The notes beneath the pieces were generated by a model. The model was not told where the DNA came from. It searched no databases and saw nothing but the letters and a program-made list of their open reading frames with translations. From positions 1 to 64,000 of the forward strand of contig NZ_NPJA01000051.1 of assembly GCF_002251295.1 (NCBI RefSeq): 64,000 bases of DNA, given 5' to 3'. Source of the DNA: Prevotella sp. P5-50. Its GTDB lineage: Bacteria > Bacteroidota > Bacteroidia > Bacteroidales > Bacteroidaceae. The number at the start of each line of letters is the position of its first letter. The stretch's first letter is position 1. Shown piece after piece: positions 19,154-29,502 of this stretch. Made by a program: the position numbers and the translations under genes.

Positions 19154-20344
19154 ATGCCACATAATACTGTCATATCCATTTGCAAAGCATTGGCCATCAT
19201 ACTGATGGTCATCGGACATGCCGACTGTCCCGATGCTTTAGGAGCGTTTCTTTATGAATTCCACATGCCACTGTTTTTTATAACAGCTGGCTATTTCTTC
19301 TCTGTGCGATACATCAACGACGAGGCGACCTTTGTCAAAAAACGCTTCAAAGGACTATATCTTCCTTTTGTCACATGGTCGGTATTCTTCCTTATCCTCC
19401 ACAACACGATGTTTGACATCGGTATTCTCAATGAGCAATACGGCAACTGGACCGGTGGAGTGACCCATCCCTATAGTCCTCATCGCATACAACAAAACCT
19501 TTGGACTATCTTTACTGCTATGGGGGGATATGATGAGTTTCTGTGTGGAGCATTCTGGTTTTTCCGTGGTCTGCTTGTAGCAAGTATCGGTTTCTTGGTT
19601 TGCTATAAGATTTCAAATAGAATTATAGGTTGGACAGACAGCACGCTGCAACAGCATACAGCGGGCAATACAACTGACAATACTACATGGAGTTCAAGAA
19701 TAAGGCTGGTAATCTGTAACCACCGAACAGTCATTACCACGCTCTTGGTATGCTTGATTGCATTACTGCTTGCAGGATGGAAAGCCTATGAAGGCCTTCG
19801 CATTATCACTTTGGTACAAGGAGGTTACAGAGAATTGATGGGTATGTTCTTCTTCGGATGCGGATTTCTGTTTCGCCAATGGGAAGGACATTATAAAGCC
19901 ACATGGTGGTCAACACTTGTGTTTGGTGTTGTAGTATGGTTGTTTTCCCATTATCTCACTGCCAACATGAACTGGCGTTCCACCTACACACAGTTTTTAT
20001 CACTTCCGATTCCAGCCTTTTGTGGTTTTCTTATGACCTATAATATCGCACGATGGCTTGACCGTCATCCTGGACGTATCCATCGTTTTCTTGTATATTG
20101 CGGTGACCACACCCTGCCCATCTTCGTATTCCATATCATCAGCTACAAGGTTGTAAGTCTATTGAAGATTGCCTACTATGATTTGGATTTCGCACAAATC
20201 GGTTGTCACATGGTAATCCACTACAATGCCAAGGAAGATTATTTCTGGATACTTTATGCCATAGCAGGAGTTGGCATCCCATTAGGATGGACCTGGTGTT
20301 ACCATAAGTTGAAACCCGTATTAGACGGTTACATCAACCGATAA
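19154..20344 (+). CDS. Acyltransferase family 3 membrane protein
   Basis: A 396-residue multi-pass membrane protein of the acyltransferase-3 family (OafA-like O-acetyltransferases). The first helix carries KALAIILMVIGHA with the family His, followed by EFHMPLFFITAGYFFS, also a hallmark. About ten hydrophobic segments follow. It would transfer an acyl (often acetyl) group to an envelope glycan; the acceptor cannot be read. It starts 10 nt after the phospholipase D-like gene and is the last gene of the kdsA run. Confidence 0.85.
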   Translation: MPHNTVISICKALAIILMVIGHADCPDALGAFLYEFHMPLFFITAGYFFSVRYINDEATFVKKRFKGLYLPFVTWSVFFLILHNTMFDIGILNEQYGNWTGGVTHPYSPHRIQQNLWTIFTAMGGYDEFLCGAFWFFRGLLVASIGFLVCYKISNRIIGWTDSTLQQHTAGNTTDNTTWSSRIRLVICNHRTVITTLLVCLIALLLAGWKAYEGLRIITLVQGGYRELMGMFFFGCGFLFRQWEGHYKATWWSTLVFGVVVWLFSHYLTANMNWRSTYTQFLSLPIPAFCGFLMTYNIARWLDRHPGRIHRFLVYCGDHTLPIFVFHIISYKVVSLLKIAYYDLDFAQIGCHMVIHYNAKEDYFWILYAIAGVGIPLGWTWCYHKLKPVLDGYINR

Positions 20345-20457
20345 CGGGTATATCCATAATCCCTATAATATAACACAATCAAAATAATCCAAAATGCTGT
20401 CAGGAGAAACGCTGACAACATTTGGGACGAATATACTTAGCTTATGAATATCTGTTG

Positions 20458-22611
20458 TTAGGAGAATACAAGGTCGAGCATAAACTGTATCTCCGTATGG
20501 TCAATACCTCTTTCGCCTAACATCTGTCGGTCGAAATAATCAACATCATAGATTTTCTTATCTATCAATGAAAGATGCTTTCTAAAACTATCGACAGCAT
20601 CCTTTACCTTTCGTTGCAACCAAAGACAATAACCATGGTTCAGATAATCGTCTGCTTGCATCATCTCCATCTTTATCAGCCGTTGGTAGAAAGTATCAGC
20701 CTGTTGCTCCCGATGGTCACAAACCAGAGTCCATGCCAATATGCGCATCACGGCAGCATCATCGGGGTGTTCATAGTTGAGGCGATAGAGTAGTTGAAGA
20801 CTTTCTTCATATCGTTTCTGATATAACAGACACACAGACTTATTGAGCATATAGCCCATTTTCTCTGGGCATTGTGCAATCAGTCGATCGTAGAGTTGTT
20901 CTGCCTTCTCATAGTCGGCATTGCCAAACAACTGTCGGGCATAGCCTGCTTCAGCGCGTTCATTATTGGAATCACACTCATAAGCCTTCTCGTAGTCACC
21001 TATCCACAGATAATACTGCAATCCGCGATGACTTTCTGCATAACTGTCGAGCAATATTCTGCTACTTTCCGCCATCTTGCGTCGGCGCAACAGTTGCACT
21101 ACATCATCCTTAAGCGGCTCTATCTTTGTGTCTCTAAATACCTCTCGATCCATAAAGAGACATTCACCCATTTCGTGGTCATCGGTTACATGAAATGGGT
21201 TGCGATATTCGCTACGATAGGAATAAAGGCGGAAAAAACGATAAAGGTCCATAAGATATGATCGGCGCAATCGTTCAGCAGTGGGCTTAATACCCTGGTT
21301 GAGCATATCCAGCGGAACATCTCCCTGGTCCATAGTTTTCAACACTTCGGCAGGCATTGCATGGACAAACTTCTCAAAACCTAATGCCATCGAGTATTTG
21401 TCACTATTGCAAAACTCGCCATTTGCCACTATCTGTCGGAGGAATGGATGCTTATCGCATGCCGCTTTGAAGGATTGCAACTGCGGATGGTCTATAAAAA
21501 AAGGTACAAACCAATTGCTCATATCTCGGAAGAAATCGAAACGTTTCATCTGTGAGAAACCACCGAAGAATACATCCGAGCCTTGTTTCTGCATATCCAC
21601 CATGCGTCCAAACGATTCTTCCATCTTCTGCATTTTATCATCAAACTCTTCCGGATGGATCATCTCTTCGATATCTTCCTCTTCAAGCGCCTCAGGTTTG
21701 ATGTGTAGCGGTTTATTTTTCAGTATATCTGGAATTATTTCCTGTTGTATTTTTGTTGCGTCGCGCTCCGTACCCATACAATAGACCATCTGCATCTGCA
21801 GTTCGGTAAGTTCACGACATATGGTGTCTGACTGCAAGAGTTCTTCTATCATTTGGCGCTGTTCCGGATATACCTTATTCCACTGTTCGTCCATTCCCAG
21901 TACCCATCCCACAAGTGCTCTTTGCCGCACAGCCTCGTCGGTGCCATGGCGATAGACACGAATCATGGTTTTGAATTTTACAATATCAAACTGGATGAGC
22001 AACGATAGCGTAATTGCCGATACCAATATCTGCTGATCGTTTGTATCAACTGCAGGCGAGAGCAACAGTTCCTCTATATCTTGCCCCACCGAAGCTGGCC
22101 ATGAATTGGTAGTCAACAAGAAGTTGAAAAGATTATTTATACGATTTTGGTGCTCCGCATAGAGTTGTCGGCTCTTCTGTTCTCTGACATGCGGCTGTTC
22201 GAGCGACAGCATGGCGGTATCTGCCACAAAGGATTCCAATTCTTGTCGCATTTGCCCAATAGAGAGTTTTGCTTTTTGGCTTCTTACCTCTGCGTGTATG
22301 GCTGCGAGATTTTGTGTATTGCTAATTTTATCATACAATGCGAGATTGGCATAAAGCACAAAGACACGTTGCAACAATTTCTGATAGATTTCCTTATAGA
22401 CGGGCACATCCATATTGTCCTGCCAATCAGTGCACAGTTGACTATATTCGTCCTTAATGGCATCAAGTTTTTGGGCAGTATGCACCTGTGGCCACGCTGC
22501 CAGCAAATTCTCCATTTCTACAATGGCCATACCTACACTTCCGTATCTAAGTGGTATGGCGACCCTTGCCAAATGGCTGCCCAGCAAAGAAGTTTTGTCG
22601 GTCATCGGCAT
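20458..22611 (-). CDS. TPR-repeat protein, conserved Bacteroidota type
   Basis: A 717-residue, apparently cytoplasmic protein rich in helices. The C-terminal third (about 520-700) has several tetratricopeptide-like repeats (A-x-x-x-Y-A-R-Q-L-F-G-N-A-D-Y-E-K-A-E-Q-L-Y-D-R style). The N-terminal part is unrecognised and has an acidic stretch EEEDIEEM near the middle. The frame runs upstream through a TTG, but ATG 22611 follows the upstream gene's stop by 8 nt and is preferred. Probably cotranscribed with the lipoprotein gene to its right. Likely a protein-interaction scaffold; no enzyme motif seen. Confidence 0.75.
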   Translation of the reverse strand: MPMTDKTSLLGSHLARVAIPLRYGSVGMAIVEMENLLAAWPQVHTAQKLDAIKDEYSQLCTDWQDNMDVPVYKEIYQKLLQRVFVLYANLALYDKISNTQNLAAIHAEVRSQKAKLSIGQMRQELESFVADTAMLSLEQPHVREQKSRQLYAEHQNRINNLFNFLLTTNSWPASVGQDIEELLLSPAVDTNDQQILVSAITLSLLIQFDIVKFKTMIRVYRHGTDEAVRQRALVGWVLGMDEQWNKVYPEQRQMIEELLQSDTICRELTELQMQMVYCMGTERDATKIQQEIIPDILKNKPLHIKPEALEEEDIEEMIHPEEFDDKMQKMEESFGRMVDMQKQGSDVFFGGFSQMKRFDFFRDMSNWFVPFFIDHPQLQSFKAACDKHPFLRQIVANGEFCNSDKYSMALGFEKFVHAMPAEVLKTMDQGDVPLDMLNQGIKPTAERLRRSYLMDLYRFFRLYSYRSEYRNPFHVTDDHEMGECLFMDREVFRDTKIEPLKDDVVQLLRRRKMAESSRILLDSYAESHRGLQYYLWIGDYEKAYECDSNNERAEAGYARQLFGNADYEKAEQLYDRLIAQCPEKMGYMLNKSVCLLYQKRYEESLQLLYRLNYEHPDDAAVMRILAWTLVCDHREQQADTFYQRLIKMEMMQADDYLNHGYCLWLQRKVKDAVDSFRKHLSLIDKKIYDVDYFDRQMLGERGIDHTEIQFMLDLVFS

Positions 22612-22619
22612 TTTTATCG

Positions 22620-23540
22620 TTAATGTTTTTTCTTCCACCAATTCTCCGCACGTGCCACATCCTTGTCTCTGACACCAGCAGCATGGCGATATTTCATTTC
22701 TGGTAGAGAGTCAACTACCTGCTCGGTTGTCCTGCAGTATTTTACTATCAGCGGTTTATAGTGCTTCACACCATATTTATTGATAGAGTCACATGCTGCA
22801 TTATAGGCTTTCATAAAGAGTTCAAGCTGACGATGGCGCTCTGGACGACGCATCTCCACTTCTCTGAAAGCAAGTACACCCATCCATGCATCTATCTTCC
22901 GCGTATCAAGCAATACATTGTTTTTGCCAATCCTTGCTGCCGTAGCCTGCGGTTCGGTCATGAAAAAAGCATCGAGTTCATTGTTGCGAAGCATTTGCAA
23001 ACGCACATCCACATCGTTGATTTGCACTCGGAAGAGCTTTTCCGACTTGATTTTAGTTGAATCAACCACATAGTCGCAAAGCCAGTCAGTAACAGAATAG
23101 CGCGTCATTGCCACCATTTTATCATCCAGCTGTTTGAGATGTTTGAGACGTGCATGACGATTGGCTACAAGTTGCCAATAGGCATTAGTAGCCGCCATAT
23201 ATCTCAATGCCGTACCTTGACGAGTCATACGGGTTGCTCTTATCAAATCGGTCATTACACCTTCCACTCTTCCACGCTCAATGGCTGTATCACAATCCAT
23301 CTGCGCCATAAAGTATTTCAATCTGACACCGCCGTTCAGCGTATCATATAATTGGTGGTGTTGGGCTACAAAGAGAGGCAGACAGTCCATGGTGGGCATA
23401 ACTGCAATCTTCAGCGCTGCCGAATCTTTGCGCATTGCTTCAACACGCTGTTTGCGTGTCAGTTTCTTCGTTTCCTCATACGATTGTCCACATGCTGCTA
23501 CAAGCAGCACAAGAACCAAAGCGGGTATAATTGTTCTCAT
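22620..23540 (-). CDS. Solute-binding-like lipoprotein (NMT1/TauA-like fold)
   Basis: A 306-residue lipoprotein (signal ending in LVAAC). The mature sequence begins LKIAVMPTMDCLPLFVA and later shows LQMLRNNELDAFFMTEPQA, the pattern of periplasmic binding proteins of the NitT/TauT type. No permease or ATPase genes are next to it, so it may be an orphan receptor rather than part of a transporter. Start at ATG 23540, or possibly 23549; earlier frame extension lacks a signal peptide. It faces away from radA across a 73-nt gap. Confidence 0.72.
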   Translation of the reverse strand: MRTIIPALVLVLLVAACGQSYEETKKLTRKQRVEAMRKDSAALKIAVMPTMDCLPLFVAQHHQLYDTLNGGVRLKYFMAQMDCDTAIERGRVEGVMTDLIRATRMTRQGTALRYMAATNAYWQLVANRHARLKHLKQLDDKMVAMTRYSVTDWLCDYVVDSTKIKSEKLFRVQINDVDVRLQMLRNNELDAFFMTEPQATAARIGKNNVLLDTRKIDAWMGVLAFREVEMRRPERHRQLELFMKAYNAACDSINKYGVKHYKPLIVKYCRTTEQVVDSLPEMKYRHAAGVRDKDVARAENWWKKKH

Positions 23541-23573
23541 GTTAATCATTTGCATGCAAAAGTACGAATAAAT

Positions 23574-23605
23574 TTTGTAACACCGAAAAAAAATCACTAA
23601 CTTTG
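23574..23605 (+). promoter_or_regulatory. Promoter of radA
   Basis: TTTG (23574-23577) then exactly 20 nt and TAACTTTG (23598-23605). The ATG at 23614 is only 9 nt past the -7 box, so the transcript is nearly leaderless. Confidence 0.72.
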
Positions 23606-23613
23606 TGCCTATT

Positions 23614-24993
23614 ATGGCAAAGGATAAGATAGCATACGTCTGCTCTAACTGCGGACAAGAATCGGCAAAGTGGATTGGCAAATGCCCATCATGTGGACAG
23701 TGGAACACATTCAAGGAAATCCGTGTGACTGACACGCGCCAACAGGCAGCGTCGGCTGCTGCGTCTGTAGGACATCAGTTGCGTAAAAGCAAAACACTGA
23801 CCCTGCGCGACATCAGTGCAAAGGACGATCCTCGCATCGATCTGCACGATAACGAACTGAACCGTGTACTGGGTGGCGGTCTTGTACCAGGTAGCATTGT
23901 ATTACTGGGTGGCGAACCGGGTATTGGCAAATCTACCTTATCCTTGCAGACCATGCTCCACCTGACCGATCGCCGTGTGCTCTATGTCAGTGGTGAAGAA
24001 AGTGCTCACCAGTTGAAAATGCGCGCTGAACGTATTCCACATGAAGAAAGCGACAATTTCCTGATACTCTGCGAGAACTCATTGGAGGCTATCTTTGAAC
24101 ATATTCGTGATGTACAACCCGAAGTGGTCATTATAGACTCCATACAGACTATTTCCACCGAAGATGTGGAGAGTTCTGCTGGTAGCATATCGCAAGTTCG
24201 TGAATGTGCCTCATCGCTACTTCGTTTTGCAAAGACCAGCGGTGTGCCTGTCATTCTTATTGGCCATATCACTAAAGAGGGCACACTGGCTGGACCAAAG
24301 ATTCTCGAACACATTGTAGATACAGTGGTGCAGTTTGAGGGTGACCAACATTATATGTATCGCATTCTTCGCAGCATAAAAAATCGCTTTGGCAGCACCA
24401 GCGAACTGGGTATCTACGAGATGCAACAATCTGGTTTGCGCCAGGTGGCAAACCCTTCCGAACTGTTGCTCACCGAAGACCACGACGGTCTTTCGGGTGT
24501 TGCCATTTCATCCGCCATCGAGGGTGTTCGCCCATTTTTGGTTGAAACACAGGCTCTGGTTTCATCGGCTGCATACGGCACGCCACAGCGCTCTGCCACT
24601 GGTTTCGACCAGCGTCGTCTGAACATGCTATTGGCTGTTTTAGAGAAACGCGTAGGCTTTAAACTAATGCAAAAAGACGTTTTCCTGAATATCGCCGGTG
24701 GTCTTCGCGTCACCGACATGGCTATGGACCTATCAGTCATTGCCGCTGTACTGAGTAGCAATGTCGATACACCAATAGAAGAAGGTTGGTGTATGGCAGG
24801 CGAGGTAGGTCTTAGTGGCGAAGTGCGCCCAGTGGCTCGCATCGAACAACGCATTTCCGAGGCTGAAAAGTTGGGATTCCAACATATCATCATCCCCCGC
24901 TACAACCTCAGTGGACTGAATCAAAAGAAATTCCACATAGACCTTGTCCCGGTGCGCAAAGTAGAAGAGGCATTAAGAGCCTTGTTTGGATAA
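23614..24993 (+). CDS. radA: DNA repair protein RadA/Sms
   Basis: A 459-residue protein. N-terminal zinc finger with Cys10, Cys13, Cys24 and Cys27; RecA-like ATPase with Walker A GGEPGIGKST; the RadA-specific KNRFGS motif; C-terminal Lon-like domain (about 280-455). It is a helicase-type factor that promotes branch migration of recombination intermediates. All family motifs appear intact. Start at ATG 23614 rather than the GTG within the promoter box. Confidence 0.97.
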   Translation: MAKDKIAYVCSNCGQESAKWIGKCPSCGQWNTFKEIRVTDTRQQAASAAASVGHQLRKSKTLTLRDISAKDDPRIDLHDNELNRVLGGGLVPGSIVLLGGEPGIGKSTLSLQTMLHLTDRRVLYVSGEESAHQLKMRAERIPHEESDNFLILCENSLEAIFEHIRDVQPEVVIIDSIQTISTEDVESSAGSISQVRECASSLLRFAKTSGVPVILIGHITKEGTLAGPKILEHIVDTVVQFEGDQHYMYRILRSIKNRFGSTSELGIYEMQQSGLRQVANPSELLLTEDHDGLSGVAISSAIEGVRPFLVETQALVSSAAYGTPQRSATGFDQRRLNMLLAVLEKRVGFKLMQKDVFLNIAGGLRVTDMAMDLSVIAAVLSSNVDTPIEEGWCMAGEVGLSGEVRPVARIEQRISEAEKLGFQHIIIPRYNLSGLNQKKFHIDLVPVRKVEEALRALFG

Positions 24994-25080
24994 TACAGAA
25001 ATTTGAGTTTTAGAAAAATTTCGACCACACGGCCATACAAAAAGCATATTCACCTATATAGCAAACACTTACATTTGTGA

Positions 25081-25128
25081 TCGAGTGGTCGAATATTTTA
25101 AAAAATCGAATTATTTGTATCTTCGCCT
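25081..25128. repeat. Dispersed 48-bp repeat, copy A
   Basis: A sequence starting TCGAGTGGTCGAATATTTT and ending in CGCCT is closely matched at 40899-40947. Both lie beyond the stop codon of a minus-strand gene (queC here, plsC there). It contains an inverted TCGA...TCGA core. No coding frame. Confidence 0.75.
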
Positions 25129-25198
25129 AATAGAATCACAATAGATTCAACAGTTGAATATCTCTATATCACTATCGCATGGACATTTCCACATCATA

Positions 25199-25852
25199 TC
25201 AGTCATCATAAACGGTAGTATCCTCAATACCAGCCTCTGCTAATGCTTCGCGACGCTCCACACAAGTACCACATTTCCCACAATGGTGCTCAGTACCCTT
25301 ATAGCAACTCCACGTTTCTGAATAATCTATGCCGAGTTCTTTTCCACGTCGGGCAATATCCGCTTTGGTCATGTTGGTATAAGGCGAACGCAGCCTTACG
25401 CCAACAAATGTTCCTGCCTTAGCAGCTGCATCGAAAGCCTCAACAAATTCTGGACGACAATCGGGATAGATAGTATGGTCACCGCCATGATTAGCCATCA
25501 TGACATAAGCCAACGAGTGACTTTCTGCCACACCAACGGCAATGGAAAGCATGATACCGTTGCGAAACGGCACTACTGTCGATTTCATATTGTCATCATC
25601 ATAATGACCTTCAGGAATAGCATCGGCACCTTCCAACAAAGAACTCTTGAAATACTTCCCCATAAAGTCGAGGGGAATGATTACATGGGGTATACCCAAG
25701 CGTTTACAATGCAGTTGGGCAAACGGAATCTCCTTGCCGTTGTGGTTACTACCATAGTCAAACGAGATGGCAAGCGCTATGCGTTCGTGCTCATCATATA
25801 ATAAGGTGACGCTATCCATACCGCCACTCAAAATCAATACTGAATCTTTCAT
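25199..25852 (-). CDS. queC: 7-cyano-7-deazaguanine synthase
   Basis: A 217-residue cytoplasmic enzyme making preQ0 from 7-carboxy-7-deazaguanine in queuosine synthesis. The PP-loop is LSGGMDS, followed by AISFDYGS-type sequence. The zinc-binding cluster is CYKG...HCGKCGTCVERREA near the C terminus. Length is normal. The frame extends upstream, but only ATG 25852 gives the conserved MKDSVLILSGG start. It is divergent from the TonB receptor gene. No preQ1 riboswitch is evident in the short upstream region. Confidence 0.95.
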   Translation of the reverse strand: MKDSVLILSGGMDSVTLLYDEHERIALAISFDYGSNHNGKEIPFAQLHCKRLGIPHVIIPLDFMGKYFKSSLLEGADAIPEGHYDDDNMKSTVVPFRNGIMLSIAVGVAESHSLAYVMMANHGGDHTIYPDCRPEFVEAFDAAAKAGTFVGVRLRSPYTNMTKADIARRGKELGIDYSETWSCYKGTEHHCGKCGTCVERREALAEAGIEDTTVYDD

Positions 25853-25902
25853 TCCTTTATCTGTTTTACACAATTTGGGTGCAAAAATACAAAAAAAAAT
25901 AG

Positions 25903-25910
25903 TACCTTTG
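25903..25910 (+). promoter_or_regulatory. -7 box of TonB receptor gene
   Basis: TACCTTTG followed by CGCC, 26 nt before the ATG at 25936. The short leader leaves no room for a cobalamin riboswitch. Confidence 0.5.
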
Positions 25911-25935
25911 CGCCGTTTTATTTTTTTTTCACACA

Positions 25936-28008
25936 ATGTACAAACCAAATTACAATCAGTGCAAGGCCATCCGCTTCCGTCATTTTTCACGGAAGGGATA
26001 CGCTCTCTTTGCCTGTGTTGGACGTGTGGTTACCATCGGAATGCTGAGCGTAGCGACCTTGCAATCTGCAAGTGCTGCTGAAGTTTCAGCAAAAGAATCC
26101 GATACTGCAACCACCGACTCTATCCCAACCACCAAAGAGGCTCAGCTCGACGATGTTGAGGTGACTGGCTCACGCGCTCCACTTGCCAACGGGCAAGCTG
26201 CGAGAATGGTTACTGTACTGAGTCGCGACGAAATTCAAGCGGCGCCAGTACAAAGTATTAACGACTTATTGAAGTATGCCGTCGGTGTCGATGTGCGTCA
26301 ACGCGGACCTATTGGTGCGCAGACCGACATTGGTATTCGTGGCGGAACGCAGGAGCAAATTGCTATCCTGCTCAATGGTATTAACATCTGTGACCCACAG
26401 ACTGGCCACAACGCATTCGATTTTCCTGTAGATATCAGCGAGATTGAGCGCATTGAAGTGCTTGAGGGTCCTGCCGGCCGTGTCTATGGCACGTCATCTC
26501 TGGCAGGTGCCATCAACATCGTGACAAAGCGCGAGAAACAATCGTGTGCCGATGTACATGCCGAAGGTGGTTCGTTTGGTTATCTCACCGCCGGTGGTCG
26601 TTTGGTGTTACGCCCCGATAATTCGCCACTCACTTCGAGTCTGTCGGCCAGCATGACACGTTCAGATGGCTATAGTCGCTCTAAAGCTGGAAGTCTGAAT
26701 AGCGACTATCAAGGAGGAAAAGTGTTCTATCAAGGACGGTACGACAGCAATCTATTGAACCTCAACTGGCACGCAGGGTTGAGTTCCAAAGGTTTTGGCA
26801 GCAACACATTCTACAGCGCCAAGTTCGATAACCAGTATGAGCGTACCACCAAATTCTTCACTGCACTGCAAGGAGAAACACGTTGTGGCGCTCTCAATTT
26901 CCGTCCTTCGGTATATTGGAACCGTAGCCAAGACCGCTTCGAACTGATTCGCGGTTCGGAAGAAGCTGTGCCCTACAACTATCACAGAACCGATGTGTTC
27001 GGACTAAGTCTCAACAGCTGGTTTGATTCACCACTTGGTCGTACTGCTTTCGGTGCAGAATTCCGTAATGAAGACATCATCAGTGGTAATCTTGGCGAAC
27101 CACTCAATACACCCATACACATCCACGGTACAGAGCGTGACTACAAATATGGACTCAATCGTTCAAACCTCAGTTTCCACTTAGAGCATAATATCTTGCT
27201 GCGACAATTCACGTTGTCAGCAGGATTCATTGCATTCAAAAACACTTGGAACGAAATGCCGTTCACACTGTATCCCGGTGTCGATGCCAGCGTGCGCTTG
27301 GGTGATCACTGGAAAATCTATGCCAGCTACAACTCATCGCTACGTATGCCTTCGTTCACCGAACTCTATTATAGTGTAGGCGGTCACAAGGCAGACAAGT
27401 ATCTCAAACCCGAAGAACTGCGTGCCTTAGAAGGCGGCGTCAAGTTCTATTCTGCAGCACTTTTGGTTCAAGCCAGCATATATCACCACCACAGCCGTAA
27501 CCTCATCGACTGGGTGCTTGACCCCACAGCCGAAGAACCAATATGGCAGAGTGTCAACTTCACCAAGGTCAACACCATCGGAACGGAAATTTCTGCTCGA
27601 CTCGATTTGGAACATCTATTCCGTCTGCCACAGTCCTATCTGTCGGTAGCCTATAGCTACAACGACCAAGACAAGGCCGACGAACATCAGTTGGAGAGCC
27701 AGTCAAAACTGGAATATCTGCGCCACAAACTGGTAGGAACACTTCAACTGACTCCTATCGACCATTGGAGTTTCCTTGTCAACTACAGAATGCAGAAACG
27801 TACAGGCACATATCTCACGGTAGATGGCGTCACCAAGCCCTACCATACCTACGACCTCGTTGATGCAAGACTGACTTGGAGTCAACCCACTTACAGCATC
27901 TATGCCCAAGCCAACAACATCTTTTCGCGCAACTATGTCGATTACGGCAATGTAGAGCAACCCAGTGCATGGATTGTGGTAGGAGCACGTCTGCACATCA
28001 ATCTATAA
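25936..28008 (+). CDS. BtuB-like TonB-dependent outer-membrane receptor
   Basis: A 690-residue receptor. A long N terminus (first ~48 residues) with a basic FRHFSRKGYA stretch precedes a hydrophobic signal core ending near SASA. A TonB-box-like and plug region covers about 65-190 (DDVEVTGSRAP, DLLKYAVGVDVRQRG, GIRGGTQEQIAILLNGI, RIEVLEGPAGRVYGTSSLAGAINIVTK), then a 22-strand-type barrel to the end. The plug resembles BtuB-type receptors, but no B12 riboswitch is present, so the ligand is open. No ABC transporter genes adjoin it. Confidence 0.87.
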   Translation: MYKPNYNQCKAIRFRHFSRKGYALFACVGRVVTIGMLSVATLQSASAAEVSAKESDTATTDSIPTTKEAQLDDVEVTGSRAPLANGQAARMVTVLSRDEIQAAPVQSINDLLKYAVGVDVRQRGPIGAQTDIGIRGGTQEQIAILLNGINICDPQTGHNAFDFPVDISEIERIEVLEGPAGRVYGTSSLAGAINIVTKREKQSCADVHAEGGSFGYLTAGGRLVLRPDNSPLTSSLSASMTRSDGYSRSKAGSLNSDYQGGKVFYQGRYDSNLLNLNWHAGLSSKGFGSNTFYSAKFDNQYERTTKFFTALQGETRCGALNFRPSVYWNRSQDRFELIRGSEEAVPYNYHRTDVFGLSLNSWFDSPLGRTAFGAEFRNEDIISGNLGEPLNTPIHIHGTERDYKYGLNRSNLSFHLEHNILLRQFTLSAGFIAFKNTWNEMPFTLYPGVDASVRLGDHWKIYASYNSSLRMPSFTELYYSVGGHKADKYLKPEELRALEGGVKFYSAALLVQASIYHHHSRNLIDWVLDPTAEEPIWQSVNFTKVNTIGTEISARLDLEHLFRLPQSYLSVAYSYNDQDKADEHQLESQSKLEYLRHKLVGTLQLTPIDHWSFLVNYRMQKRTGTYLTVDGVTKPYHTYDLVDARLTWSQPTYSIYAQANNIFSRNYVDYGNVEQPSAWIVVGARLHINL

Positions 28009-28041
28009 GAAACAACAAACTTCCTTATAAAATATAGCAAA

Positions 28042-28077
28042 AAGGCGGAGTTGACTACATTTTGTCAACTCCGCCTT
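28042..28077 (+). terminator. Terminator after TonB receptor
   Basis: Perfect 14-bp stem (28042-28055 with 28064-28077), 8-nt loop, 34 nt after the stop codon. The following T-tract is weak. Confidence 0.7.
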
Positions 28078-28150
28078 ACATTATATCAGTAAATCGTCTA
28101 AAAAACTTAAAATTATCTATCGAAACAACCGCAATGTTTAATCTTTTTCG

Positions 28151-28158
28151 TAACTTTG
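28151..28158 (+). promoter_or_regulatory. -7 box of pgk
   Basis: TAACTTTG followed by CGTGCG, 51 nt before the pgk ATG. Confidence 0.5.
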
Positions 28159-28209
28159 CGTGCGATTAAATGGAAACATTAAATTCAACTAACAATATTA
28201 TAAAGCATT

Positions 28210-29481
28210 ATGAAAATCAAAGATTACAACTTTGCCGGTAAAAAGGCTATTGTCCGCGTAGATTTCAATGTACCCCTCAAAGAGGGTAAGATCACAGACG
28301 ACACTCGTATTCGCGGTGCTGTTCCTACACTGAAGCTCATCCTCGACGAAGGTGGTGCACTCATCATCATGTCACACATGGGCAAACCCAAAGGAAAAGT
28401 AAAGCCCGAACTTTCACTGGGTCAGATTAAAGACGCCGTTGCTGTAGCACTCGGTGTACCCGAAGTAAAGTTTGCTCCCGACTGTGCAAAGGCTCAGGAG
28501 GCTGCTGCCGCACTGAAGCCCGGCGAAGTGCTCCTGCTCGAAAACCTGCGCTACTATCCTGAAGAGGAAGGCAAACCCGTAGGCATCGACAAGGAGGATC
28601 CCGCATACGAAGAGGCTAAGAAAGCTATGAAGGCCAGCCAGAAAGAATTTGCCAAGACTTTGGCATCATACGCTGACTGCTATGTTATGGACGCTTTCGG
28701 TACTGCACACCGCAAGCATGCCTCTACCGCTGTTATCGCTGACTATTTCGATGCCGACAACAAGATGCTCGGTCTGCTCATGGAGAAGGAAGTAGCTGCT
28801 GTAGATGCCGTTCTCGGCAACATCAAGCGCCCATTCGTAGCCATCATGGGTGGTTCAAAAGTATCTTCAAAAATCGGTATCATCGAGAATCTGCTCGGCA
28901 AAGCCGATAAGCTCATCCTCTGTGGTGGTATGACCTATACCTTCGCTAAGGCACATGGTGGCGAGATCGGTCAGTCTATCGTTGAGATGGATAAGCTCGA
29001 TGTAGCGCTCAACGTAGAGAAGCTTGCTGCTGAGAAGGGTGTAGAGTTGGTAATGGCTCCAGATGCTGTTTGCTGCGACAACCTCGACTTTGCTACCATG
29101 ACCATTAAGCCCAATTCTAAAATTGAGGTATATCCTTCAAATGCTATCCCTGCTGGTATGGAAGGTCTCGATGCAGGTCCAGAGGCACAGAAGAAATTTG
29201 CAGAGGCTATAAAGGGTGCTAAGACCATCCTGTGGAATGGTCCTGCTGGTGTATTCGAGTGCGATGAGTTCACCGCTGGTTCAAAAGCTATTGGTGACGC
29301 CATTGCTGCCGCTACAGCAGAAGGTGCATTCTCTCTCATTGGTGGAGGTGACTCTGTTGCATGCTGCACCAAGTTCGGTCTCACCGACAAGGTATCTTAC
29401 ATTTCTACTGGTGGTGGTGCATTGCTCGAAGCCATCGAGGGTAAGGTTCTTCCTGGTGTTGCAGCTATTCAGGGCGAGTAA
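28210..29481 (+). CDS. pgk: Phosphoglycerate kinase
   Basis: A 423-residue glycolytic enzyme transferring phosphate between 1,3-bisphosphoglycerate and ADP. Motifs: RVDFNVPL near the N terminus, [32 protein letters not shown], the GGSKVSSKI stretch, NGPAGVFE and the C-terminal GGGDSVA...STGGGALLE. It is slightly longer than typical bacterial Pgk because of an insertion around residues 115-145 (rich in Lys, Glu and Ala). Codon use is strongly biased, as expected for a highly expressed gene. Confidence 0.98.
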   Translation: MKIKDYNFAGKKAIVRVDFNVPLKEGKITDDTRIRGAVPTLKLILDEGGALIIMSHMGKPKGKVKPELSLGQIKDAVAVALGVPEVKFAPDCAKAQEAAAALKPGEVLLLENLRYYPEEEGKPVGIDKEDPAYEEAKKAMKASQKEFAKTLASYADCYVMDAFGTAHRKHASTAVIADYFDADNKMLGLLMEKEVAAVDAVLGNIKRPFVAIMGGSKVSSKIGIIENLLGKADKLILCGGMTYTFAKAHGGEIGQSIVEMDKLDVALNVEKLAAEKGVELVMAPDAVCCDNLDFATMTIKPNSKIEVYPSNAIPAGMEGLDAGPEAQKKFAEAIKGAKTILWNGPAGVFECDEFTAGSKAIGDAIAAATAEGAFSLIGGGDSVACCTKFGLTDKVSYISTGGGALLEAIEGKVLPGVAAIQGE

Positions 29482-29502
29482 TCCGTCGAACAACATCATA
29501 TC

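Noticed and set aside
25853..25935. Riboswitch (preQ1 for queC or cobalamin for the TonB receptor)
   Set aside because: The 83-nt divergent gap is too short and lacks the conserved elements of either class.
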